A stretch of 5,097 nucleotides of DNA from an uncultured Alphaproteobacteria bacterium (GTDB taxonomy: Bacteria > Pseudomonadota > Alphaproteobacteria > Rickettsiales > UBA1997): positions 1 through 5,097 of the forward strand of contig CAIUFU010000086.1 of the NCBI GenBank assembly GCA_903898475.1, written 5' to 3'. Made by a program: the position numbers and the translations under genes. The notes beneath the pieces are model-generated. The model was not told the DNA's origin. It ran no database searches and saw only the letters and a program-made list of their open reading frames with translations. Positions 1 to 5,097 of the stretch are shown here, piece by piece. The number at the start of each line of letters is the position of its first letter. Position 1 is the first letter of the stretch.

Positions 1-896
1 AATGTGGCACGCACCCAGATAAAGCAAAAAAGTAAAAAGAAAATTTTTGCCATGAGCCAGATTGGTGCTGGAATAAAGCTTAAACATTCAAAAGGTGGCA
101 ACCAGCCGCCGAGGAAAAGGATTGAGGCAAATGCCGAAATTAAAATCATATTGGCATATTCGCCAAGGAAAAACATTGAGAAAGGCATTGAGCTGTACTC
201 AACGTTGTAGCCGGCAACTAGCTCAGATTCTGCTTCGGGAAGATCAAACGGTAAGCGGTTAGTTTCGGCTAAGGCTGAAATGAAAAACAAAATAAACATT
301 GGAAAATGCGCTAAAACGTACCAGTGATTTTTTTGCGCTAAAACAATTTCGCTAAGGTTTAGCGAGCCGCAAGAAAGCACTACGGAAATGATGATTAGAC
401 CAATTGAAACTTCGTAAGAAATCATTTGTGCTGAAGAGCGAATTGCACCCAAAAATGCATATTTCGAATTACTGGCCCAGCCAGCAATGATAATGCCGTA
501 AACCCCAAGGGACGAGGTAGCAAGCAAGTAAGTAACGCCAATATTGATGTTAGCAATTTTGAAAGTTTCAGAAAAAGGAACCACTGCCCAACCGATTAAT
601 GCCAAAACGAAAGTGATGATTGGAGCCAATAAGAATAAGGCTTTGTTCGATTGATCGGGGATGATTACTTCTTTTAACATCAGCTTCAAACCATCTGCTA
701 AAGGTTGCAACAAACCAAAAGGTCCAACCACGTTGGGGCCTTTGCGCAACTGCATAGCGCCAATTACTTTGCGTTCCATCAAAGTCAAATAAGCAACCGC
801 ACCAAGCAAAGGCAAGGCAACTAGCAAAATGTAACCCAAAGTTGGCAAGACCAAGGTTAGAAGCAGCTCAAGAAGCTGAGTAAAAATTTGTTCCAT
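1..896 (-). CDS. nuoH: NADH-quinone oxidoreductase subunit H (complex I), 3' end cut by window edge
   Basis: NuoH (ND1) is an integral membrane subunit of respiratory complex I. It sits at the junction of the peripheral and membrane arms, helps form the quinone-binding chamber, and couples NADH oxidation to proton pumping. Reading the minus strand from ATG at 896 gives 298 codons plus two bases with no stop. Visible family signatures are ERKVIGAMQLRKGPNVVGPF (residues 41-60), LLQPLADGLKLMLKE (62-76), the acidic loop AETNRLPFDLPEAESELVAG (210-229) followed by YNVEYSSMPF, GGWLPP near residue 280, and WVRAT at the cut end. The family normally continues with an FPRYRYDQLM-like block, so roughly 35-45 residues are missing beyond the window. 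Several hydrophobic helices fit the usual 8-9 TM fold. The start has no clear Shine-Dalgarno sequence, but the N-terminal length fits the family. The upstream neighbour is not nuoG, so any nuo cluster here would begin at nuoH. Confidence 0.97.
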   Translation of the reverse strand, partial: MEQIFTQLLELLLTLVLPTLGYILLVALPLLGAVAYLTLMERKVIGAMQLRKGPNVVGPFGLLQPLADGLKLMLKEVIIPDQSNKALFLLAPIITFVLALIGWAVVPFSETFKIANINIGVTYLLATSSLGVYGIIIAGWASNSKYAFLGAIRSSAQMISYEVSIGLIIISVVLSCGSLNLSEIVLAQKNHWYVLAHFPMFILFFISALAETNRLPFDLPEAESELVAGYNVEYSSMPFSMFFLGEYANMILISAFASILFLGGWLPPFECLSFIPAPIWLMAKIFFLLFCFIWVRAT

Positions 897-938
897 GATT
901 GTTGGGAAGAGATGTTTGAAATCTTTGTAAAGAAGCGC

Positions 939-961
939 GGCAATTTATTTAGCGAATTGCC
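939..961. repeat. Inverted repeat overlapping the nuoH promoter
   Basis: GGCAATT (939-945) and AATTGCC (955-961) form a perfect 7-bp inverted repeat separated by 9 bp. It covers most of the spacer and the -10 box of the predicted nuoH promoter. It has no adjacent T-run on either strand, so it is a poor intrinsic terminator. It could be an operator for a dimeric regulator, a hairpin at the start of the leader, or chance in AT-rich DNA. Confidence 0.35.
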
Positions 962-969
962 AATGTCAA
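942..969 (-). promoter_or_regulatory. Predicted nuoH promoter (sigma70-like)
   Basis: On the minus strand the 102-bp gap before nuoH has an exact consensus -35 box, TTGACA (964-969). After a 16-bp spacer comes TAAATT (942-947), a 4/6 match to the -10 consensus. Transcription would start near 935, giving a leader of about 40 nt before the ATG at 896. This suggests nuoH, and any genes after it, can be transcribed separately from the upstream genes. It is a motif match only, and the -10 box is mediocre. Confidence 0.45.
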
Positions 970-998
970 TTTGGCTGATTGATCTTTTTTGCGCTAAA

Positions 999-1853
999 TT
1001 ATTTTTCGAGGCGATGCAGTAAAAAACCAAAGCAGGCTGAGATGCCAACGATTTGAGTAATCAAAGTTAGGGAAGAGTAAAACACCTCGCGCCAAAATTC
1101 TTTTTTATCATATCCAACCCAGATTTTGTAAGGGTATTTCGAATCCATTCTTTTTTCGTAAACATAATTTTTACCATCAAGCGACTGCGGCATGCGGTTA
1201 AAAACTTTGCCAAAATTTTCCTCAGAAGACCCCAAGGTTAATTGGTCATTTCTTTGGTCGATTACTAGAAAGCTAACATTTTCAGAAAGGATCGGTTCGA
1301 TAATACTGACTAATTTTTTAACATCGATGCCAACTGTCACCGCTCCAACGCGTTTGCGATCTTTGGTTTCAATTTGTACGCCGGCTGGAATTACATAAAT
1401 TTCGCTAGGAATTCCAATAACGCTGCTGGAGAAAATAATTTTCCACGGCTCGTTACCGTGGTTTAAATAATTTCTTTCAAGCGCAATTTTTGGCGGATTT
1501 TTTCTGACACCAAGCATGGTAGTTACAACTTGGAAGCCATCGATATTGACAAAGTCAAAAAGACTCCAAGAGAAAATATTATTGTAGCCGTTAATATTAG
1601 GAGTTTCGGTGAAAATTTTTAGAATGGCTTTGGGTTCAAGATTGGGCGTGGTTTCGATAATTTTTTTGCCAAGTGAAGCCAAAATTTTTTCAGTTTGGTT
1701 AAAATTAATGGATAAAATTTCTTGGATTTTTTCGGCATCTTTTTTGGCAGCACTTTCTTTGTGGTTTAGCAGAGTAATGTATTTTACCACGAATGATAAA
1801 AATATAATTGCTGTAATGACGAGTGCGCCAACCTTGAAATTGTGGCTTAGCAT
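999..1853 (-). CDS. Membrane-anchored Cache-like sensor domain protein with no output domain
   Basis: I cannot assign a named gene. From ATG at 1853 the protein has 284 residues. A hydrophobic N-terminal helix (about 7-29) is followed by a helical linker, a predicted periplasmic domain (about 30-258), and a second hydrophobic helix (about 259-279). It then ends with HRLEK. The periplasmic part resembles the double-Cache/PDC sensor fold of bacterial histidine kinases and chemoreceptors: FSWSLFDFVNIDGF (about 94-107), an EPWKIIFSSSVIGIPS segment, a strand ending in a gas/ligand-domain-like RVGAVTVGIDVKKL (about 168-181), then a second smaller lobe. No HAMP, kinase, methyl-accepting or cyclase domain follows, and the next 100 bp in other frames show no remnant of one. 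An in-frame TTG at 1907 would add 18 residues. I prefer the ATG because helix 1 then lies right at the N-terminus and the hairpin at 1867-1893 stays non-coding. The gene lies between pgpA and nuoH on the same strand. It may act with a separate partner kinase or be a truncated kinase; the Cache assignment is by eye. Confidence 0.75.
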   Translation of the reverse strand: MLSHNFKVGALVITAIIFLSFVVKYITLLNHKESAAKKDAEKIQEILSINFNQTEKILASLGKKIIETTPNLEPKAILKIFTETPNINGYNNIFSWSLFDFVNIDGFQVVTTMLGVRKNPPKIALERNYLNHGNEPWKIIFSSSVIGIPSEIYVIPAGVQIETKDRKRVGAVTVGIDVKKLVSIIEPILSENVSFLVIDQRNDQLTLGSSEENFGKVFNRMPQSLDGKNYVYEKRMDSKYPYKIWVGYDKKEFWREVFYSSLTLITQIVGISACFGFLLHRLEK

Positions 1854-1866
1854 AAATTTAAAGTGG

Positions 1867-1893
1867 AAAAAAACTGGGTTAATTGAACCAGTT
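1867..1893 (-). terminator. Weak terminator-like hairpin between pgpA and the sensor gene
   Basis: Read on the minus strand, AACTGG (1893-1888) pairs with CCAGTT (1877-1872). Two further A-T pairs follow past a single bulged base, the loop is 5 nt, and five more T residues come directly after the stem (1871-1867). This has the shape of a Rho-independent terminator for the dapE-pgpA unit, but the stem is short and only half G/C. It ends about 13 nt before the sensor ATG at 1853, leaving no room for a separate promoter after it. It may therefore act as partial termination, as a leader structure near the ribosome entry site, or not at all. Confidence 0.35.
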
Positions 1894-1952
1894 AGAATCA
1901 CTTGCAAATTCTAGTTGTAAAAGTTTGTAGGCAGAAAGAACGCAAGAGAATT

Positions 1953-2471
1953 TTAATGTGTCAAAAGCAACAGGGTGCCACCAATCAAAGCAGTGATAAT
2001 TCCGCAGATTAAATCATCAAACATCACGCCGAAACCACTTTTAAAATTGCGGTCGCAATAGCCGATGAAGGAAGGTTTTTTGATGTCGAAAAAGCGGAAA
2101 GAGGCGAAGCAGAAAATCAAATGCGCAATTATTAAAAGTGGTTGCGAGAAGTAAGTTTGGTAAAGCAGAGAAAAGGTGATTTGTAGCGCCACGATTTGCC
2201 CAACAGTTTCATCGAGCACAATAGTTTGGTGATCGATTTGTCCAAATTGTTTGGCGTAAATTGGTGAGGCGATGCAGCCGTAAACGAAAGCGGTGATTAG
2301 AAAAATTCCCCAAAAAATATTTTGAGCAACTAGCGAGATTTGCTGGTTGAAAAAGCAAGTGGTGAGAAAAAACCAGAAGAGCAGGGAGGTGAAGCTGCCC
2401 ACGGTTCCAGGTGCTTTTTTTGCTTTGCCGGAGTAGAAAAAAGTGAGGAAGAGTTCGTGAAGTTTTAGCAT
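1953..2471 (-). CDS. pgpA: Phosphatidylglycerophosphatase A
   Basis: PgpA removes phosphate from phosphatidylglycerol-phosphate to give phosphatidylglycerol at the inner membrane, the last step of that phospholipid branch. The 172-residue product has the usual length and the family's diagnostic motifs in order: KAPGTVGS (19-26), the acidic DHQTIVLDETVGQ block (80-92), FRFFDIKKPSFIG (125-137), D140-R141, and GFGVMFDDLICG (146-157). The conserved acidic residues D80, D87, E88, D129, D151 and D152 are all present, consistent with a Mg-dependent phosphatase. Four or so hydrophobic stretches (about 27-42, 50-68, 92-106 and 111-124, plus the C-terminal end) match the membrane topology. The start lies 5 nt after the dapE stop with no Shine-Dalgarno motif, so translational coupling to dapE is likely. 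The protein looks intact. Confidence 0.95.
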   Translation of the reverse strand: MLKLHELFLTFFYSGKAKKAPGTVGSFTSLLFWFFLTTCFFNQQISLVAQNIFWGIFLITAFVYGCIASPIYAKQFGQIDHQTIVLDETVGQIVALQITFSLLYQTYFSQPLLIIAHLIFCFASFRFFDIKKPSFIGYCDRNFKSGFGVMFDDLICGIITALIGGTLLLLTH

Positions 2472-2476
2472 GATTT

Positions 2477-3625
2477 TTAGAATTTTTTTAGAATCTCGAG
2501 GTAAGTTTCTTGTAACTCTTCAATTTCTGAAACCTCAGCAAATTCATCAATTTTGTGCGCGGTTTTATTGACCAAACCAATTTCCACAACTTCAGCGTAA
2601 TCCTTGATGAATCTGGCGTCAGACGTTCCACCTGTTGTGCTTAAAACCGGTTTTTTACCGCAAATTTTTTCAACCGCTTCAACCACAATCCCAGCTAAAA
2701 ATTTCGGATCGCTCAAAAAACTCTCACCACTGGTGCGATTGGTCAATTCATATTTGGCGCCAAATCCCACGGTTTTTTCGCAAGCATATTTCACCAAATC
2801 AATAATTGACTGTGAAGTGTGTAAATCGTTGAAACGCACGTTAAACGCTGCTTCCGCCTCATTTGGAATGACATTGCCGCCCAAATTTTGCGAAGAAATC
2901 GAAGTGATTTCTAAGTTGCTTGCGTCAAAAAATTTGGTGCCTGTGTCAAGTTTGTGATCTTTCAAAATTTTCAAAAGACTAATCAAAATCGTAATCGGAT
3001 TTAGCGCAATGTCAGGGTAGGCGACATGTCCCTGTTTGCCGATTACTTTCACTTTGAAGCCAATCGAGCCGCGGCGTCCTACTTTAATCATTTCGCCAAA
3101 TTTTTCAGGATTGGTCGGTTCTCCAACCAAACAATGCGAAATTTTTTTGCCGCTTTTTTCCATCCATTCCAAAACTTTTTTGGTGCCGTTAACGCCGTCT
3201 GCTTCTTCGTCATTGGTGATTAAAAAACCAATTCCGAAATCTGGATTTGCGTGAGTTAAAAATTCTTCTGCTGCCGAAACGAAACAGGCAATTGCACATT
3301 TCATGTCAACCGCGCCACGTCCAAAAAGTTTTCCGTCAATTACTGTAGCGGCAAATGGGTCGTGGCTCCACGAGTCTTTGTTGCCTTCGTTAACCACGTC
3401 GGTGTGACCGGCAAAATACAAAACTCTGTCTGAATTTTTCGGATTAAAAACCGCGTGTAAATTATTCACCTTGTAAGAATCAGAGCCTTCGTACTCTAAA
3501 AAATCGCAAGCAAAGCCTAAGTTTTTTAGGTAATTGCCAAGAAATTCAATCACTTCAAAATTCACGCCACTGTAAGACGGAATCTGAATTAACTTTTGTG
3601 AAAGTGTGAGGGCGTTAAGTTTCAT
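2477..3625 (-). CDS. dapE: Succinyl-diaminopimelate desuccinylase
   Basis: DapE hydrolyses N-succinyl-L,L-diaminopimelate to L,L-diaminopimelate and succinate in the cytoplasm. This belongs to the succinylase branch of lysine and meso-DAP synthesis, which supplies peptidoglycan. The 382-residue product matches the M20 metallopeptidase family length. The di-zinc site is complete: H74 and D76 in FAGHTDVV, D107 in GRGAVDMK, the catalytic E140 and metal ligand E141 in ITNDEEADG, E169 in GEPT, and H357 in NKTAHKIDE. GRRGSIGFKVKVIGKQGHVAYP (183-204), with its internal H200 in the dimerisation-domain region, and GGTSDARF (332-339) distinguish it from ArgE-type relatives. The ATG at 3625 gives the canonical N-terminus (short helix, then IPSYSG). 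It is the first gene of a minus-strand unit with pgpA and is divergent from serS. Confidence 0.96.
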   Translation of the reverse strand: MKLNALTLSQKLIQIPSYSGVNFEVIEFLGNYLKNLGFACDFLEYEGSDSYKVNNLHAVFNPKNSDRVLYFAGHTDVVNEGNKDSWSHDPFAATVIDGKLFGRGAVDMKCAIACFVSAAEEFLTHANPDFGIGFLITNDEEADGVNGTKKVLEWMEKSGKKISHCLVGEPTNPEKFGEMIKVGRRGSIGFKVKVIGKQGHVAYPDIALNPITILISLLKILKDHKLDTGTKFFDASNLEITSISSQNLGGNVIPNEAEAAFNVRFNDLHTSQSIIDLVKYACEKTVGFGAKYELTNRTSGESFLSDPKFLAGIVVEAVEKICGKKPVLSTTGGTSDARFIKDYAEVVEIGLVNKTAHKIDEFAEVSEIEELQETYLEILKKF

Positions 3626-3700
3626 CGTTGAAATTTTTTGCTTAAGGAAAGAGAGTGAAAAAAATTTTTAATCCTACCTCTACCTTAAATCAATTAAACA
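3626..3700. promoter_or_regulatory. Divergent dapE/serS intergenic region with predicted dapE promoter
   Basis: This 75-bp spacer must hold both start signals. For dapE on the minus strand, TTGATT (3693-3688, 4/6) and TAAAAA (3670-3665, 4/6) are spaced 17 bp apart, giving a leader of roughly 30 nt. The spacer of that promoter contains a tandem hexamer, CTACCT twice on the plus strand (3674-3685). A run of seven A then five T (3658-3669) is a likely bent or easily melted tract. For serS I see a TTTAAT box (3667-3672, 5/6 to the -10) but no good -35 at the right distance. Neither gene has a Shine-Dalgarno motif here; the purine stretch at 3644-3655 is too far from the serS ATG. Confidence 0.4.
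3674..3685. repeat. Tandem CTACCT hexamer in dapE/serS spacer
   Basis: Two perfect head-to-tail copies of CTACCT lie between the predicted -35 and -10 boxes of dapE and 16 nt before the serS start codon. They could be a regulator site or a simple-sequence duplication; two short copies can also arise by chance. Confidence 0.35.
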
Positions 3701-4975
3701 ATGTTAGACATTAAATGGATCCGCGAGAATCCAGAAAAATTCGACGCGGCAATGGCAGCGCGCGCCAATGAAACAAAAGCTTTACCATTAATAAAAATGT
3801 ATGAAGCGCAGAATAGAATTATAACTCAGCAACAAGTACAGCAGAGTCTAAAAAATACTAATTCTAGCAATATTGCTAAAGCAAAGAAAAATGGTGAAGA
3901 TGATAGCGCTCTTAGGTTAGAATCGAAAAGAATTGATGAGGAAAAGAAAAAATTAGATAATGAGATGTATGAAGTTTTGGGAGATCGCCTAGATCGCTTA
4001 AGTGACGCTTTGTTGATAATTCCAAACCTCCCACATGATTCTATACCAGTTGGAAAAGATGAAAATGACAATGTTGAAATCGAAAAATTTGGCTCTCCAA
4101 AAAACTTTTCTTTCACACCAAAAGCTCACGACGAGCTTGGTGAAAATTTAAAAATGCTCGACTTCGACCAATCAGCTTTGATGTCAGGTGCGCGTTTTTC
4201 AACCTTGTCTGGAGGCTTGGCTCGCATGGAGCGCGCGCTTTCTAATTTTATGTTGGATGTGGCGCTTGAAAATAATTACACCGAAGTTTCACCACCAAAT
4301 TTGGTGAAATCTGGAGCAATGATGTTTTCTGGACAATTGCCAAAATTTTCAGAAGAGGCTTTTTCAACGTCGGATGGCTACTGGTTAATTCCAACGGCAG
4401 AAGTTTCTTTGGTTAATTTAGTTGCCAAAAAAACTTTACAAGAAAGTGAATTGCCAATTCGTTTTACGGCTTACACACCGTGCTTTCGCCGCGAAGCGGG
4501 ATCTGCCGGAAAAGACACAAAAGGCTTGATTCGTCAGCACCAATTTAAAAAAGTAGAATTGGTTTCAATCACAAGGCCTGAAGCATCTGACGCGGAACAT
4601 GAAAGAATGACCAATGTTTCATGCGAGATCTTACGCCGCTTAGAATTGCCTTTCCGCAAGATTTTACTTTGCACAGGCGACATGGGATTTTGTGCGCAGA
4701 AAACTTACGATTTGGAAGTTTGGTTGCCAAGTCAGGCGAAATATCGCGAGATTTCTAGCTGCTCAAATTGTGGCGATTTTCAAGCCAGACGCGGCGCGAT
4801 TAAGTTTAAAAACAAAGACGGCAAAAGTAATTTTGTACATACTTTAAATGGCTCAGCTTTGGCGGTTGGAAGAACTCTGGTTGCGATTTTAGAAAATTAT
4901 CAAAATGAAGATGGCTCAATTACTGTGCCGGAAGTTTTAGTTGGTTACATGGGTGGGGTTAGGGTTATTTCTTAA
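3701..4975 (+). CDS. serS: Seryl-tRNA synthetase
   Basis: SerRS charges tRNA-Ser (and tRNA-Sec where present) with serine in the cytoplasm. The 424-residue product is full length. MLDIKWIRENPEKFD is the standard N-terminus and fixes the start. A charged helical arm (about 25-105) forms the antiparallel coiled coil that grips the long variable arm of tRNA-Ser. The class II catalytic core follows: motif 1 around 180-199 (LSNFMLDVALENNYTEVSPP), the serine-pocket TAE (232-234), motif 2 with R263/R264 (CFRREAGSAGKDTKGLIRQH, 261-280), SSCSNCGDFQARR (352-364), and motif 3 LNGSALAVGRTLVAILENYQ (382-401). It ends with the usual VPEVLVGYMGG. The arm is Q/N-rich (ITQQQVQQSLKNTNSSN) where relatives carry an RN..SK.IG pattern, and its codons differ from the rest of the gene. 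There is no Shine-Dalgarno motif before the ATG. The gene is divergent from dapE. Confidence 0.97.
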   Translation: MLDIKWIRENPEKFDAAMAARANETKALPLIKMYEAQNRIITQQQVQQSLKNTNSSNIAKAKKNGEDDSALRLESKRIDEEKKKLDNEMYEVLGDRLDRLSDALLIIPNLPHDSIPVGKDENDNVEIEKFGSPKNFSFTPKAHDELGENLKMLDFDQSALMSGARFSTLSGGLARMERALSNFMLDVALENNYTEVSPPNLVKSGAMMFSGQLPKFSEEAFSTSDGYWLIPTAEVSLVNLVAKKTLQESELPIRFTAYTPCFRREAGSAGKDTKGLIRQHQFKKVELVSITRPEASDAEHERMTNVSCEILRRLELPFRKILLCTGDMGFCAQKTYDLEVWLPSQAKYREISSCSNCGDFQARRGAIKFKNKDGKSNFVHTLNGSALAVGRTLVAILENYQNEDGSITVPEVLVGYMGGVRVIS

Positions 4976-4988
4976 CCCAAACTCCGCT

Positions 4989-5015
4989 GTCACCCTGAGC
5001 CTGTCGAAGGGTGAC
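4989..5015. repeat. Dispersed REP-like hairpin repeat (CCTGAGCCTGTCGAAGG type)
   Basis: GTCACCCT (4989-4996) pairs perfectly with AAGGGTGAC's complementary part (5008-5015), an 8-bp stem with an 11-nt loop. It lies 13 nt past the serS stop. The core CCTGAGCCTGTCGAAGG is, from general knowledge, an intergenic palindromic repeat found in many bacterial genomes; when translated it yields the common spurious HPEPVEG peptide. No T-run follows, so it is not a classical terminator, but as a hairpin it may protect or end the serS transcript. Copy number in this genome cannot be judged from one window. Confidence 0.7.
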
Positions 5016-5097
5016 TAAGAACCCCGTCCTAAGTCTTTCTTACCGAACAAGCAACAACCTCACAAACGCCAATTCAATCATTGCGAAAGAGGTGGAG

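Noticed and set aside
308..998. Recurring string GCGCTAAA, preceded by six or seven T at two sites (328-342 and 985-998), also at 308-315
   Set aside because: Two copies are simply TTA-GCG (Leu-Ala) codons in nuoH; the third is short and most likely coincidence.
857..1048. 63-codon minus-strand frame spanning the sensor gene end and the nuoH start
   Set aside because: Overlaps both flanking genes out of frame, including the nuoH N-terminus and the promoter, and resembles no kinase remnant or known small protein.
1609..1914. 101-codon plus-strand open frame opposite the sensor gene
   Set aside because: It lies entirely antisense to the better supported membrane protein, and its hydrophobic content mirrors the opposite strand.
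2604..3254. Three plus-strand open frames opposite dapE
   Set aside because: dapE is unambiguous by its complete metal-site motifs, and the antisense frames overlap one another and lack motifs.
3826..4116. 96-codon open frame antisense to serS
   Set aside because: Serine/phenylalanine-rich shadow of the Lys/Glu-rich coiled-coil arm of a clearly real gene, with no family motif.
5016..5097. Possible minus-strand gene end (open frame from the right edge to a TAA at 5040-5042) and a TCATTGCGA string at 5078-5086 like another dispersed repeat
   Set aside because: Only 18 sense codons with no recognisable motif, and only a 9-base match to the repeat start before the window ends; neither can be supported.

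Overview
The window looks like a piece of an AT-rich alphaproteobacterial chromosome. The NuoH, SerRS, DapE and PgpA sequences all carry alphaproteobacterial-type motifs, for example WVRAT at the truncated end of NuoH and the ISSCSNCGDFQARR block of SerRS. The AT-rich composition and NuoH similarity lean towards Rickettsiales-like or related uncultured lineages, but this placement is inference. dapE implies meso-diaminopimelate/lysine synthesis and hence a peptidoglycan-bearing Gram-negative cell.

Layout. Four genes lie on the minus strand, in transcription order dapE (3625-2477), pgpA (2471-1953), an unnamed Cache-like two-TM sensor protein (1853-999) and nuoH (896 to the window edge, 3' end missing). 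serS (3701-4975) is divergent on the plus strand. dapE and pgpA are 5 nt apart and surely co-transcribed. A 75-nt divergent spacer separates dapE from serS and holds a plausible dapE promoter plus a tandem hexamer. A weak terminator-like hairpin sits just before the sensor gene. nuoH appears to have its own promoter, with a consensus TTGACA box and an inverted repeat laid over the spacer and -10. Just past serS is a hairpin repeat of the widely dispersed CCTGAGCCTGTCGAAGG type. After it, 5016-5097 holds no gene I can support. No gene-free stretch exceeds 300 bases.

Function. The genes are mostly housekeeping: lysine/cell-wall precursor (dapE), phosphatidylglycerol synthesis (pgpA), respiratory complex I (nuoH) and translation (serS). 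They do not form one pathway. The least explained gene is the Cache-like membrane protein, which has a sensor domain between two membrane helices but no output domain. I see no mobile element, CRISPR array, RNA gene or defence system. I do not think the window holds a dramatic new system. The leads worth following are the orphan sensor, the nuoH promoter architecture, the absence of Shine-Dalgarno motifs before all five genes, and the shifted codon use in the serS N-terminal arm.
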